From NCBI RefSeq assembly GCF_051628905.1, contig NZ_CP157575.1, positions 744,001 to 808,000 on the forward strand: DNA of 64,000 bases. Direction: 5' to 3'. The notes under the pieces are model-generated. The model made no database searches. It was not told where the DNA came from and saw only the letters and a program-made list of their open reading frames with translations. Shown here one piece after another: positions 1-7,919 of the stretch. The first letter of the stretch is position 1, and every line of letters begins with the position of its first letter. The position numbers and the translations under genes are program-made. The DNA is from Asaia sp037151935 (lineage in GTDB: Bacteria; Pseudomonadota; Alphaproteobacteria; Acetobacterales; Acetobacteraceae).

Positions 1-585
1 CCCTATCTGAGTGCGCAATCCCATTTTCAGGATGCGCTTCCAAACAGACTTAAGTCACTCTTTCAAAACAGGATCTTCGTACATCCTCATGACATGAGAT
101 TTTACGCGCGCGACAGACTTATGCCAGCAAGTGGTTTCACAAAGCTGGTCGGGGCGGCCGAATTCGACGGCAGTGCGAAATGCGGACCGCATGTCAGCGA
201 CAGAAGTCTTGGAGAGCATCTCGTTGGCTTAATCAACGACGCCGTCAGAAAAGATCAGAGTACTTTCATCTTTGCGGTCACGATAGAAAATCATGGGCCG
301 TGGCCCGAAGGCCTGTCGGCTTACCTCGATCATTTGGCCCACGGCGACGCCCTTCTTGGCACGATCCATGGTGCTTTGGAAAAATGCGGACACCCTGCAC
401 TACTTGCTTTCTATGGCGATCACCGTCCCACCATTCCGAACGCGGTAACACCCGGCAATGGAAGACATACCCCTTTTCTGATCTTCGAATTTGGGACGCA
501 AACCTTGGCGCCTCGATCCAAGCAAGATCTCACACCAGCAGGGCTTCATCATGCGATTTATGAGGCGATTTTGCGTACGCAATGA
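1..585 (+). CDS. C-terminal part of a sulfatase/LTA-synthase-fold protein (5' truncated by window edge)
   Basis: The frame is open from the first base, so the start lies outside the window; the first internal ATG is at 94. The visible 194 residues include HPHDMRFYARD and LMPASGF, followed by a FAVTIENHGPWPEG segment and YGDHRP near the C-terminus. This combination is typical of the alkaline-phosphatase/sulfatase superfamily branch that includes LTA synthase-like phosphoglycerol transferases and some capsule or surface-glycan proteins; the GDH motif contributes metal ligands in that fold. The substrate cannot be told from the fragment. It probably modifies a cell-surface glycan or lipid (inference). 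Confidence 0.6.
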   Translation, partial: PYLSAQSHFQDALPNRLKSLFQNRIFVHPHDMRFYARDRLMPASGFTKLVGAAEFDGSAKCGPHVSDRSLGEHLVGLINDAVRKDQSTFIFAVTIENHGPWPEGLSAYLDHLAHGDALLGTIHGALEKCGHPALLAFYGDHRPTIPNAVTPGNGRHTPFLIFEFGTQTLAPRSKQDLTPAGLHHAIYEAILRTQ

Positions 586-832
586 CGCGAAGCGCTTGCC
601 AGCCGCCAACTCGAGTGCTCATGCCACAATATTTGAAGCAACCACGCAAGAATCATCCGAGATCGACAAGTGTGCACAGGATGCTCGAGAGAGGGCAGTG
701 TTTCGGTATACCTGCCCCGGAGGCGTTGGGGCCGACCCGAAATGGATTTGCCGAGCGTTTCCACAACGTACCATGCGCGAAGGAGCGAGAGCGCTGTGGT
801 AGTCTAACTGCAGCGATAGAAGCGGAAAGAGT

Positions 833-922
<90 letters not shown>

Positions 923-1032
923 CGCATCGCACTGGGGGGCGCCCCTGCGGCAAGAGCCGCTTCTTTGCCCTGTTTCAGAGAGCGTTGCAAGAGGGGCGTT
1001 CTCACGAACATGACCGCAGAAGCCCATTCCAG

Positions 1033-1227
1033 TCATCCCAGAAGATGAAATTTATAAATCAGTCCCCACAGTGTGGCGATAAGAAGTACGCCCACGGCGA
1101 AACATGGTAGAATGATCGACAACAGGAAACCGCTAACAGTCTGAGACGGTTCTGCAATACCGGCCTGCCTCTCTAGCTCAGAAGCCTTATTATCAGCGTT
1201 GAACCAAGCATCATCTTCTTTTGTCAT
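1033..1227 (-). CDS. Small single-pass membrane protein, unknown function
   Basis: A 64-residue protein with a charged N-terminus (MTKEDDAWFNADNKASELERQ) and one long hydrophobic segment in the C-terminal third (about residues 33-58), ending KFHLLG. A second in-frame ATG nine bases upstream (1236) abuts the AGGGGG ribosome binding site directly. The ATG at 1227 has the proper 9-base spacing, so it is preferred. It lies between the tRNA and tsaD on the same strand as tsaD. I do not recognise the family. A tail-anchored or accessory membrane protein is possible (inference from topology only). Confidence 0.55.
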   Translation of the reverse strand: MTKEDDAWFNADNKASELERQAGIAEPSQTVSGFLLSIILPCFAVGVLLIATLWGLIYKFHLLG

Positions 1228-1300
1228 GCTTGTCATCCCCCTGCTTCGATATTGACTTGAGATAAACAGGTTTTAAGCGTTAGGGCCAGACACCTTAATT

Positions 1301-2398
1301 TTAGTCAGTCTCGTCCGCCGCGATCTGACCCGCTGCGACGATTTCGGTCAGCGGCCATCGAGGCCGTGGCGCTGCCGAGATACCATCTTCCATTGCCTGA
1401 CCTGCATGCCGATAAGACCGGATTGTCTCGATTGCTGCCCACCCCACCATCACCGCATTATCAGTGCATAAACGCAAGGGCGGCGCCACGAAGGGAATAT
1501 CGGCATGGGTGGAGACGGTCTCCAGCGCCCTGCGGATCATTCCGTTTGCCGCGACCCCCCCGGCAACAACAAGGCTTCTGGCATCGGGGATCAGCGCCAG
1601 AGCATGGCGCGCCCTATCAGCCATCACTTCGCTGACACATCGCTGAAAGCTGGCTGCAATATCGGCGGCAAACGCACGCGGTAGCGCCTCCATCCCGTAA
1701 GAGGCGATCTGTCTGGCCACAGCGGTCTTGAGCCCGGAGAACGAAAAATCGCAGCCCTCGCGCCCCATCAAGGGCCGCGGCAGGTTGACGGCATCAGGTC
1801 GCCCCTCGCTCGCCAGTTTTTCCAGTGCCGGTCCGCCAGGCCAGCCTAGACCGAGCATTTTGGCAACCTTGTCGAAAGCCTCCCCCGCGGCATCGTCGAT
1901 CGTCCCGCCGAGTTTTTCATAACTGCCCACCCCCCGCACGGCAACGCACTGGCAGTGCCCTCCCGAGACGAGAAGCAAAAGATACGGAAATTTAATCTCA
2001 TGATCGACTACCCCCGGCAAGCGGGCGGTCAGCGCATGGGCCTCGATATGATTGACGGCAACAAACGGCCGATCTTTGGCGATAGCGAGCCCTTTTGCGT
2101 AATTGCTCCCCACGATCAGGCCGCCAATCAGCCCTGGCCCGGTACACGCGGCAAAGGCCCCGATCTCGTCGAGAGTCAGGCCTGATTTATCCAATGTTTC
2201 CGCCACGATTCCGGGAAGAAGAGCCAGATGAGCCCGCGCGGCAATTTCAGGCACCACCCCCCCGAGTGCTGCATGACCTGACTGGGTGTGAACCGTCTCG
2301 GCCAGAATAGCCCCGTCCGGGCTCAGGATGGCGCAAGCCGTCTCGTCGCAACTCGTTTCGATCGCGAGAATGGGAGAGGTTAAGGAAAAAATTGCCAT
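1301..2398 (-). CDS. tsaD: tRNA N6-threonylcarbamoyladenosine transferase TsaD
   Basis: TsaD (Gcp/Kae1 family) transfers the threonylcarbamoyl group from TC-AMP to A37 of tRNAs that read ANN codons, working in the cytoplasm with TsaB and TsaE. The protein opens with the ASKHA-fold ILAIETSCDETACA, carries GGVVPEIAAR, the metal-binding HIEAH (about residues 117-121), SGGH, and a C-terminal VVAGGVAANGMIR and LCTDNAVMVGW. Length (365 residues) is normal. The ATG at 2398 gives nine residues before the conserved start, but its AGGAG is unusually close. An ATG at 2425 is an alternative with a weak site. It is divergent from hemC, with the promoters of both packed into under 100 bp. Confidence 0.95.
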   Translation of the reverse strand: MAIFSLTSPILAIETSCDETACAILSPDGAILAETVHTQSGHAALGGVVPEIAARAHLALLPGIVAETLDKSGLTLDEIGAFAACTGPGLIGGLIVGSNYAKGLAIAKDRPFVAVNHIEAHALTARLPGVVDHEIKFPYLLLLVSGGHCQCVAVRGVGSYEKLGGTIDDAAGEAFDKVAKMLGLGWPGGPALEKLASEGRPDAVNLPRPLMGREGCDFSFSGLKTAVARQIASYGMEALPRAFAADIAASFQRCVSEVMADRARHALALIPDARSLVVAGGVAANGMIRRALETVSTHADIPFVAPPLRLCTDNAVMVGWAAIETIRSYRHAGQAMEDGISAAPRPRWPLTEIVAAGQIAADETD

Positions 2399-2477
2399 AT
2401 CTCCTGATAACGCGATGCAACGCATGAGGCGAGCCGTCTCTTTTCACGGATCACGCGGTGGAGTAGCAAGATCAGCC

Positions 2478-3596
2478 ATGAAACAGATGACGATGCCCGA
2501 AGCGCTCATGTCCCAGAGCCTGCAATTACAACAGGTCGCTGCCGAAGCCATGCGCCGTCAGGCCTCGCCTCATCCGCCTACCTCACGTCACTCCCTGCCG
2601 CTGCGCGTCGGCACACGCGGATCGCCGCTAGCTCTGGTCCAGACGCGCGCTTTCCTGACCCGGCTGACCCGCTTCTGCCCGCTCCTGCGGGACATGGGCG
2701 CGTTTCAGGAGCACCCGATCAACACGACGGGCGATCAGGTGCAGTCACGCCGCCTCGCTGAAATCGGGGGAAAGGGACTGTTCGCCAAGGAGATCCACGA
2801 ATCCCTGCTGGCACGGCAGATCGATTTCGCCGTCCACAGCCTCAAGGATCTCGAGACCACACTTCCCCCAGGCCTGACGCTCGCCTGCACGCTCAAGCGC
2901 GAGGATGCGCGCGACGTGCTGATCCTGAGTCCTGCCCTGCGTGGGAAGGCGAAGGCACTCGTGGCCGCGGGCCATTCTCCGCTCGACGCCCTGCCCTTCG
3001 GCGCCCATATCGGCTGCGCCTCGGTCAGGCGCCAGGCCCAGCTGCTTCATCGCCGCCCCGATCTGCGGTTCGGTCTGCTGCGTGGCAATGTGCAGACCCG
3101 TCTCGACAAACTGGCGGGCGGTGCTTGCGATGCGACCCTGCTCGCTCTGGCCGGGTTGCGCCGTCTGGGGATGGAAGATCGTGCCGACCTCATTCTGGAC
3201 CCGGATCTCATGATTCCGGCCGCCGGTCAGGGCATTGTCGGCGTGACCGTACGTGAGGAAGATCGCGAATTGCTCGACCTGCTCTCTGCCATCGAAGACC
3301 CGGAGGCCCGCGCCGTTGCCACGGCAGAGCGCGCGCTGCTGGAAGTGCTCGATGGCTCATGCCGTACGCCAATCGGCGGTTATGCGCGCCTGCGAGCCAA
3401 AGCGCAGCCAGGCGGCAGAGGGCATTTCGGCGATCGTGAGCTTGTTCTGACCGGGCTCGTGGCACGAGAAGACGGCTCATTCCATCTCCAGCGCGAAATC
3501 TGCGGCGAACCGACCGAGGCGTTGCGTCTTGGGCGTGAGCTTGGTCTGTCGCTGCGTGCCGATTCCCCTGACGATATTTTCCAGGATCATGGCTGA
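2478..3596 (+). CDS. hemC: Porphobilinogen deaminase (hydroxymethylbilane synthase)
   Basis: HemC condenses four porphobilinogens into hydroxymethylbilane for heme and other tetrapyrroles. The core begins LPLRVGTRGSPLALVQ and includes FAVHSLKDLE, IGCASVRRQAQL, LRGNVQTRLDKL, and the dipyrromethane-cofactor cysteine in LDGSCRTPIGGY (Cys295 from this start). The frame is open further upstream into tsaD on the other strand. ATGs at 2478, 2508 and 2550 are all possible and none has a strong ribosome binding site. The chosen start leaves about 40 extra residues ahead of the core, so the true start may be later. It overlaps hemD by 8 bases. Confidence 0.93.
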   Translation: MKQMTMPEALMSQSLQLQQVAAEAMRRQASPHPPTSRHSLPLRVGTRGSPLALVQTRAFLTRLTRFCPLLRDMGAFQEHPINTTGDQVQSRRLAEIGGKGLFAKEIHESLLARQIDFAVHSLKDLETTLPPGLTLACTLKREDARDVLILSPALRGKAKALVAAGHSPLDALPFGAHIGCASVRRQAQLLHRRPDLRFGLLRGNVQTRLDKLAGGACDATLLALAGLRRLGMEDRADLILDPDLMIPAAGQGIVGVTVREEDRELLDLLSAIEDPEARAVATAERALLEVLDGSCRTPIGGYARLRAKAQPGGRGHFGDRELVLTGLVAREDGSFHLQREICGEPTEALRLGRELGLSLRADSPDDIFQDHG

Positions 3597-4335
3597 CCTC
3601 TACCGACGCACGGTTCTGGTCACGCGACCGGAGCCGGGTCTGAGCGATACCGGGTTCGCTCTTGAGCGTCTGGGCTGGGAACCCTGCCTTGCCCCGATGC
3701 TCAGGATTTATTCCGTGCCCATGAAGCAGGCTGGCGCAGTCGACCGCGTGATCGTGACGAGCGGCCAGAGCCTCGAAGCCCTGCGCGTTGCCCTGCCCCC
3801 TGCCACGCCGCTCACCGCTGTTGGCGCACGCACGGCCGAGCGCGCCAGAACGCTCGGCTTTACCGCTGTCGATTACGCTGAAGGCACTGCAAACTCTCTC
3901 GTGGGCCATCTGGGCAGAGCGGGCGGGCGCAACAGCGTGTTGCTTGCTACAGGGCGCAAACTGGGCGTCGACCTTGCGGCGCAGCTCAGAATGAACGGCT
4001 GGCGAGTCACACGCCGCGTCGTTTACCGCACTGAAGCGACCGAATCTCTTGCCCCGGCGGCACGCAGCCTGCTCGAACAGGAACGCGTTGCCGCGGTTCT
4101 TTTCTACTCTGCGGCTACAGCACGCGCCTTTCTCGACGCTTTCGGCGAAGAGCGCGGCCTGTTAGGCTCGGTTCGTGCTCTGGCGCTCTCTCCAACAATT
4201 GGCAGAACGCTCGGGGCGGCCCCTTTCCGCGAGATTGCAATCGCGCCTCGCCCGGAACAACAAGCCCTTCTCGCTCTTCTCGGCCCTCTTCCGACAAGCG
4301 ACACAAACACAGCACGGAGAGAAATCGCGCCTTGA
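3589..4335 (+). CDS. hemD: Uroporphyrinogen-III synthase
   Basis: HemD cyclises hydroxymethylbilane with inversion of ring D. The 248-residue protein starts MADLYRRTVLVTRPEPG, matching the family N-terminus VLVTRPE, and contains IVTSGQSLEAL, AVGARTAERARTLGF, LLATGRK and VLFYSAATARAFLDAF, spread over the two-lobed fold. The family is poorly conserved, so the assignment also rests on position directly after hemC. Its ATG lies inside the hemC stop region (8-base overlap) and its TGA is shared with the rlmJ start, which implies translational coupling and co-expression of consecutive pathway steps. Confidence 0.88.
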   Translation: MADLYRRTVLVTRPEPGLSDTGFALERLGWEPCLAPMLRIYSVPMKQAGAVDRVIVTSGQSLEALRVALPPATPLTAVGARTAERARTLGFTAVDYAEGTANSLVGHLGRAGGRNSVLLATGRKLGVDLAAQLRMNGWRVTRRVVYRTEATESLAPAARSLLEQERVAAVLFYSAATARAFLDAFGEERGLLGSVRALALSPTIGRTLGAAPFREIAIAPRPEQQALLALLGPLPTSDTNTARREIAP

Positions 4336-5165
4336 ACTACCGCCACGCCTACCACGCGGGCAATTTTGCCGACATGATGAAGCACGGGCTGCTGCTCGTG
4401 ATCCTGCGTCACCTCCTCCGCAAGCCAGCAGGGTTCTGCGTGCTCGATACGCATTCCGGCTGCGGTGCCTATGATCTCGACTCAGTCGAAGCCCAGAAAA
4501 CCGGGGAGTGGCGCGAGGGGATCGGACGCTTCGAAACGATGCCGCAAGGCCCGGAAGGGCTGGTAGATTACCTGACAAGCATTCAGGCGCTCGGGTCGCC
4601 TGCCCGGTATCCCGGCTCGCCGAGCCTGATCGCCTCGGTACTGCGCGCCCAGGATCGGCTGATCTGCTGCGAACTGCACCCTGAAGATGCCGCAACGCTC
4701 AGGCGCAATTTTCGCCAGCAGAGCCAGGTCGCTGTGCATGAACGCGACGGGTACGGCGCGCTCAGGGCCTTTCTGCCGCCGCGCGACCTCAAGCGTGGCC
4801 TTGTCCTGATCGACCCGCCTTTCGAACAGGGTGATGAATTCGCCAGACTGGCCGAGGCCATCCAGACCAGCCGCAAGCTCTTCCCGATGGGCATTATCGC
4901 GGCATGGTACCCCATCAAGCATCGGGCGCCGGTCCGGCATTTTCACGACGCGCTGCGCGATGCCGGGCTGCGCGACCTGCTGGATTGCAGCCTGCTGTTG
5001 CGCACGCCCACCGATCCGACGCGTCTTAATGGCTGTGGGCTTCTGGTGGCTTCCCCCCCTTATCGCTTTGAAGAACAGGCGAGAGCCCTCCTCGATGCTC
5101 TCATGCCGGTGCTCGCACCGGGTGGCGAAGGCGGCGTCGAAATCAGACGGATCGCGGAGGAATAA
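4332..5165 (+). CDS. rlmJ: 23S rRNA (adenine-2030-N6)-methyltransferase RlmJ
   Basis: The 277-residue protein starts with the hallmark MNYRHAYHAGNFADMMKH of RlmJ, has a SAM-binding DTHSGCGAYDL, and the N6-adenine methyltransferase catalytic motif as DPPF (residues 161-164). It methylates A2030 (E. coli numbering) of 23S rRNA. The start codon is TTG at 4332, overlapping the hemD stop as TTGA. The N-terminal family signature begins exactly there, so the TTG is well supported. Its stop overlaps the gpsA start as TAATG. Its presence between heme and phospholipid genes looks like operon convenience, not shared function. Confidence 0.94.
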   Translation: MNYRHAYHAGNFADMMKHGLLLVILRHLLRKPAGFCVLDTHSGCGAYDLDSVEAQKTGEWREGIGRFETMPQGPEGLVDYLTSIQALGSPARYPGSPSLIASVLRAQDRLICCELHPEDAATLRRNFRQQSQVAVHERDGYGALRAFLPPRDLKRGLVLIDPPFEQGDEFARLAEAIQTSRKLFPMGIIAAWYPIKHRAPVRHFHDALRDAGLRDLLDCSLLLRTPTDPTRLNGCGLLVASPPYRFEEQARALLDALMPVLAPGGEGGVEIRRIAEE

Positions 5166-6130
5166 TGTCGCTCAAAGCTCCCCATATCGCCGTTATCGGA
5201 GCCGGGGCCTGGGGCATCGCCCTTGCCTGCGCAGCGTCCAGAGCCGGGGCACGCGTGTCGCTCTGGTCGCGTTCGCCAGTTGCCGCTGGGTGCCGCACCC
5301 TGCCTCGCCTTCCCGCCGTGACACTGCCCGATGCGGTCGATATCGTCTCGACGCTCCCTGAGCAGGTCGATCTCACGCTTGTGGTGGTGCCTATGCAGAC
5401 CCTGCGAGAGATCGCACCGAAACTGCCTGGCAACTCGCCGCTCATTGCCTGCTGCAAGGGGTTGGAACTCGGAACGGGCGCCCTGCCGCTGGACATCCTC
5501 GCCGAAACGCAGCCGGGACGCCTATGCGCCGTTCTTTCAGGGCCAAATTTCGCTATCGAGGTCGCCAATGGAGCACCGGCTGCGGCAACAATCGCCGCAG
5601 CGTCGCTCGACGATGCCCATCGTTATGTCTCGATGCTTTCCTCCTCTCACTTCAGGCTCTATGCAAGCGACGATCCGACCGGCGTGCAGATTGCCGGCGC
5701 TGCAAAGAATGTCGTGGCCATCGGAGCTGGCATCGCAATCGGGGCCGGGCTGGGCGAAAATGCCCGCGCCGCACTCATCACCCGCGCCATCGTCGAAATC
5801 GGGCGCCTCGCTGCCGCCATGGGTGGGCGCGCCGCCACGATTGCCGGACTCAGCGGTCTGGGCGATCTCATCCTGACCTGCACTGGTGCGGGCTCGCGCA
5901 ATTACAGCCTCGGGCTCGAACTCGGTCAGGGCGCGAGCCTTGCCGATATCCTGAGAACACGCAGTACCGTCGCCGAAGGCGTTGCGACCGCCCCAGCTCT
6001 CGCCGCCACTGCCAGAAAACTCGGAATTTCCATGCCAATCGTCGAGACCGTCTCCGCTTTTCTGGATGGCGCCATAGACCTCGGTCGGGCACGGCGATTG
6101 CTCCTCGAACGGCCGATCACGGTCGAATAA
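5165..6130 (+). CDS. gpsA: NAD(P)-dependent glycerol-3-phosphate dehydrogenase
   Basis: GpsA reduces dihydroxyacetone phosphate to sn-glycerol 3-phosphate for phospholipid synthesis. Residues 8-17 (IAVIGAGAWG) form the nucleotide-binding loop. LSGPNFAIEVANGAP and GAAKNVVAIGAGI follow, with the catalytic lysine at about 181, then TRAIVEIGRLAAAMGG and GLSGLGDLILTCTG. Length (321 residues) is standard. The ATG overlaps the rlmJ stop by one base (TAATG), indicating coupling. It complements the glp catabolic genes at 36-40 kb, which act on the same metabolite in the opposite direction. Confidence 0.96.
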   Translation: MSLKAPHIAVIGAGAWGIALACAASRAGARVSLWSRSPVAAGCRTLPRLPAVTLPDAVDIVSTLPEQVDLTLVVVPMQTLREIAPKLPGNSPLIACCKGLELGTGALPLDILAETQPGRLCAVLSGPNFAIEVANGAPAAATIAAASLDDAHRYVSMLSSSHFRLYASDDPTGVQIAGAAKNVVAIGAGIAIGAGLGENARAALITRAIVEIGRLAAAMGGRAATIAGLSGLGDLILTCTGAGSRNYSLGLELGQGASLADILRTRSTVAEGVATAPALAATARKLGISMPIVETVSAFLDGAIDLGRARRLLLERPITVE

Positions 6131-6154
6131 CAAGAAGCCGAAAAGGACAAGACC

Positions 6155-6868
6155 ATGTGGATGCGCAATGAGGCCATGCGCCGTTTCGTAAGCCGGAACC
6201 GTTTCGTGCGATTCCTCACCTTCGGGGTGCATAGCGCCATGCAGATGCGTCTTCTGAGCGGGCACAAGCATCCGGTGACCTTGCGACGTCTCAGCAAGGC
6301 ACGCGCGGGAACCGATTCCCTGCTCAGCAGCGACGAGGCGTTCGTACTACATGAGCTGGCTCAGGCCCAATCTGTCTATGAGGGCGATCTGGCCGAATTC
6401 GGCGTCTATCGCGGCGCATCGGCGGAACTGCTCTGCATGGTCAAGGCGCATCGCACGCTGCATCTCTTCGACACGTTCGAGGGCCTGCCTGATCCCAGGG
6501 GCAAGGAGGGCAAGGTTTTCTCCAAGGGCGAATTTTACGGCTCGCTTGAGAGTGTAAAACGCAAACTCTCCGGTTATGAGAATGTCGCTTTCCACCCGGG
6601 TTTCTTCCCGGATTCGGCCAGCGATATGGGGGATGAGCGATACAGCTTCGTCCATCTCGACGTCGATCTCTATGAGGCGACTTTGGCAGGGCTCGCCTAT
6701 TTCTATCCGCGCATGATTCCTGGCGGCATTATCCTGACCCATGACTATTCGATCATCGACGGTGTGTCTCAGGCCTTCGCGGAATTTCTGGCAGACAAAC
6801 CGGAGCATGTCATCGAACTCCCGACCACACAGGCGATGATCATACGAAGCGCACAGGCGGCCTCCTGA
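6155..6868 (+). CDS. TylF/MycF-like class I SAM-dependent methyltransferase
   Basis: A 237-residue protein with the macrocin O-methyltransferase (TylF) signatures: AEFGVYRGASAELL (residues 80-93), LFDTFEGLPDP (104-114), HPGFFPDSA (147-155), FVHLDVDLYEATL (166-178) and ILTHDYS (193-199). The paired aspartates in HLDVDLY are the metal-binding residues of this family. Members methylate sugar or polyketide hydroxyls. In Gram-negative bacteria they often lie near glycan genes. It follows gpsA by 24 bases and is probably the last gene of the hemC run. The substrate is unknown; a surface sugar is a reasonable guess. Confidence 0.8.
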   Translation: MWMRNEAMRRFVSRNRFVRFLTFGVHSAMQMRLLSGHKHPVTLRRLSKARAGTDSLLSSDEAFVLHELAQAQSVYEGDLAEFGVYRGASAELLCMVKAHRTLHLFDTFEGLPDPRGKEGKVFSKGEFYGSLESVKRKLSGYENVAFHPGFFPDSASDMGDERYSFVHLDVDLYEATLAGLAYFYPRMIPGGIILTHDYSIIDGVSQAFAEFLADKPEHVIELPTTQAMIIRSAQAAS

Positions 6869-6870
6869 CC

Positions 6871-6931
6871 GCATTGCCTTCATCCGCCTGCGTATGCCGT
6901 AGCAGGCGCCCCCGCACGACGCGGGCAATGC
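6871..6931. terminator. Nested inverted repeat between convergent genes, likely bidirectional terminator
   Basis: Outer arms GCATTGCC (6871-6878) and GGCAATGC (6924-6931) enclose inner arms CGCCTGC (6885-6891) and GCAGGCG (6902-6908). The element fills the gap between the stop of the methyltransferase gene and the stop of the aquaporin-like gene, where a shared terminator is expected. There is no T-tract, so an intrinsic mechanism is unsure. Confidence 0.4.
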
Positions 6932-6935
6932 CATC

Positions 6936-7835
6936 TCATCCGAGCCAGCGCCTCAGCAGACGCGGCCAGAAAAAGGGGGCGCGACCGTCATGCCCGAAAT
7001 AGGCCAGACGGGCCTCGTGGAGGTGAATACGGCCGAAGACTTCGACCCGTATCAGAAGCAGCATAATAACGGCCCCTGAAAAGGGGCCGCATAGATAAAC
7101 CCAGAAATCCTGCCAGGCGCCGGAGAACAGGGCCGGACCGACGCTGCGGGCGAGATTGGTGCTGTCACCTGAAAGCCAGGCCTCGAAAGGGTTGAGCACG
7201 AAAAATACCGGCCCTGTGACCCAAGCGGCAAAGGGGCGTAGCAGCGGGCGGGCGCCGCAGGTCAGCACCACAGCGACCAGAATGGCGGTGGTGCTGATCT
7301 CACCCACAAAAGCCCACCAGGCTGGCACGAGAGGCGACGGCATGGTGGCTGCAAAATGATCGGCGAGACACCATCTCCCCCAATGGGGCCAGATCAGACC
7401 ACTTGCAGCAACGATCCCGGCACCGAAAACAGCGCCTGAAAGCTGCGCGAACATGTAGAAGAGCGTATCGGTCATCGTGAGCCGATTACCGAGGCAAAAG
7501 GCGAGACTGATCGAGGGGCTCATATGCGCGCCGCTCACACGCCCGAAAGGTGAGAGCGCCGCCAGCGTTGCGCTCAAACCAAAAGCAAGGCCCTCAAGCG
7601 CCGTCAGAAGATTGGGCCACTGCACCAACGCTCTTGCGATCGGGCTGAGAGGCGACCCGATGGCGACATTGGTGCAGATGCCACCGATCAGCAGCAGGGC
7701 AGTTGCCCAGAATTCGCAGACATAGAGCCTCGGGTGAAGGGCGTGTCCCGGCGCCGGACGGCCTGAAAGCGGCCTGTCCTCGGGGTGAGGATAAAGGTCG
7801 TGCGGCGCCTGTTCAGCTACCGAGCGTTCACCCAT
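6936..7835 (-). CDS. MIP-family (aquaporin-like) channel with altered NPA boxes
   Basis: A 299-residue membrane protein with the six-helix, two-half-helix layout of the major intrinsic protein family. The first box reads SGAHMSPSISLAF (101-113), so the canonical NPA is SPS (106-108). The second reads DSTNLARSVGPAL (224-236), so NPAR is NLAR (227-230). SGAH and the arginine after the second box are kept. A long hydrophilic N-terminus precedes helix 1. Because both NPA motifs deviate, selectivity cannot be assumed; it may pass water, small neutral solutes or gases, or do something else. A normal GlpF is encoded at 38.1 kb, so this is a divergent paralogue. No neighbour indicates a substrate. 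Confidence 0.75.
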   Translation of the reverse strand: MGERSVAEQAPHDLYPHPEDRPLSGRPAPGHALHPRLYVCEFWATALLLIGGICTNVAIGSPLSPIARALVQWPNLLTALEGLAFGLSATLAALSPFGRVSGAHMSPSISLAFCLGNRLTMTDTLFYMFAQLSGAVFGAGIVAASGLIWPHWGRWCLADHFAATMPSPLVPAWWAFVGEISTTAILVAVVLTCGARPLLRPFAAWVTGPVFFVLNPFEAWLSGDSTNLARSVGPALFSGAWQDFWVYLCGPFSGAVIMLLLIRVEVFGRIHLHEARLAYFGHDGRAPFFWPRLLRRWLG

Positions 7836-7919
7836 GACCCTGCCCCACTCCTGTCCGATACCACATATCGCGCCGGTAACCCGTTCGATCGGCGCTCGCA
7901 GTAACTGAACAAGCAGACG

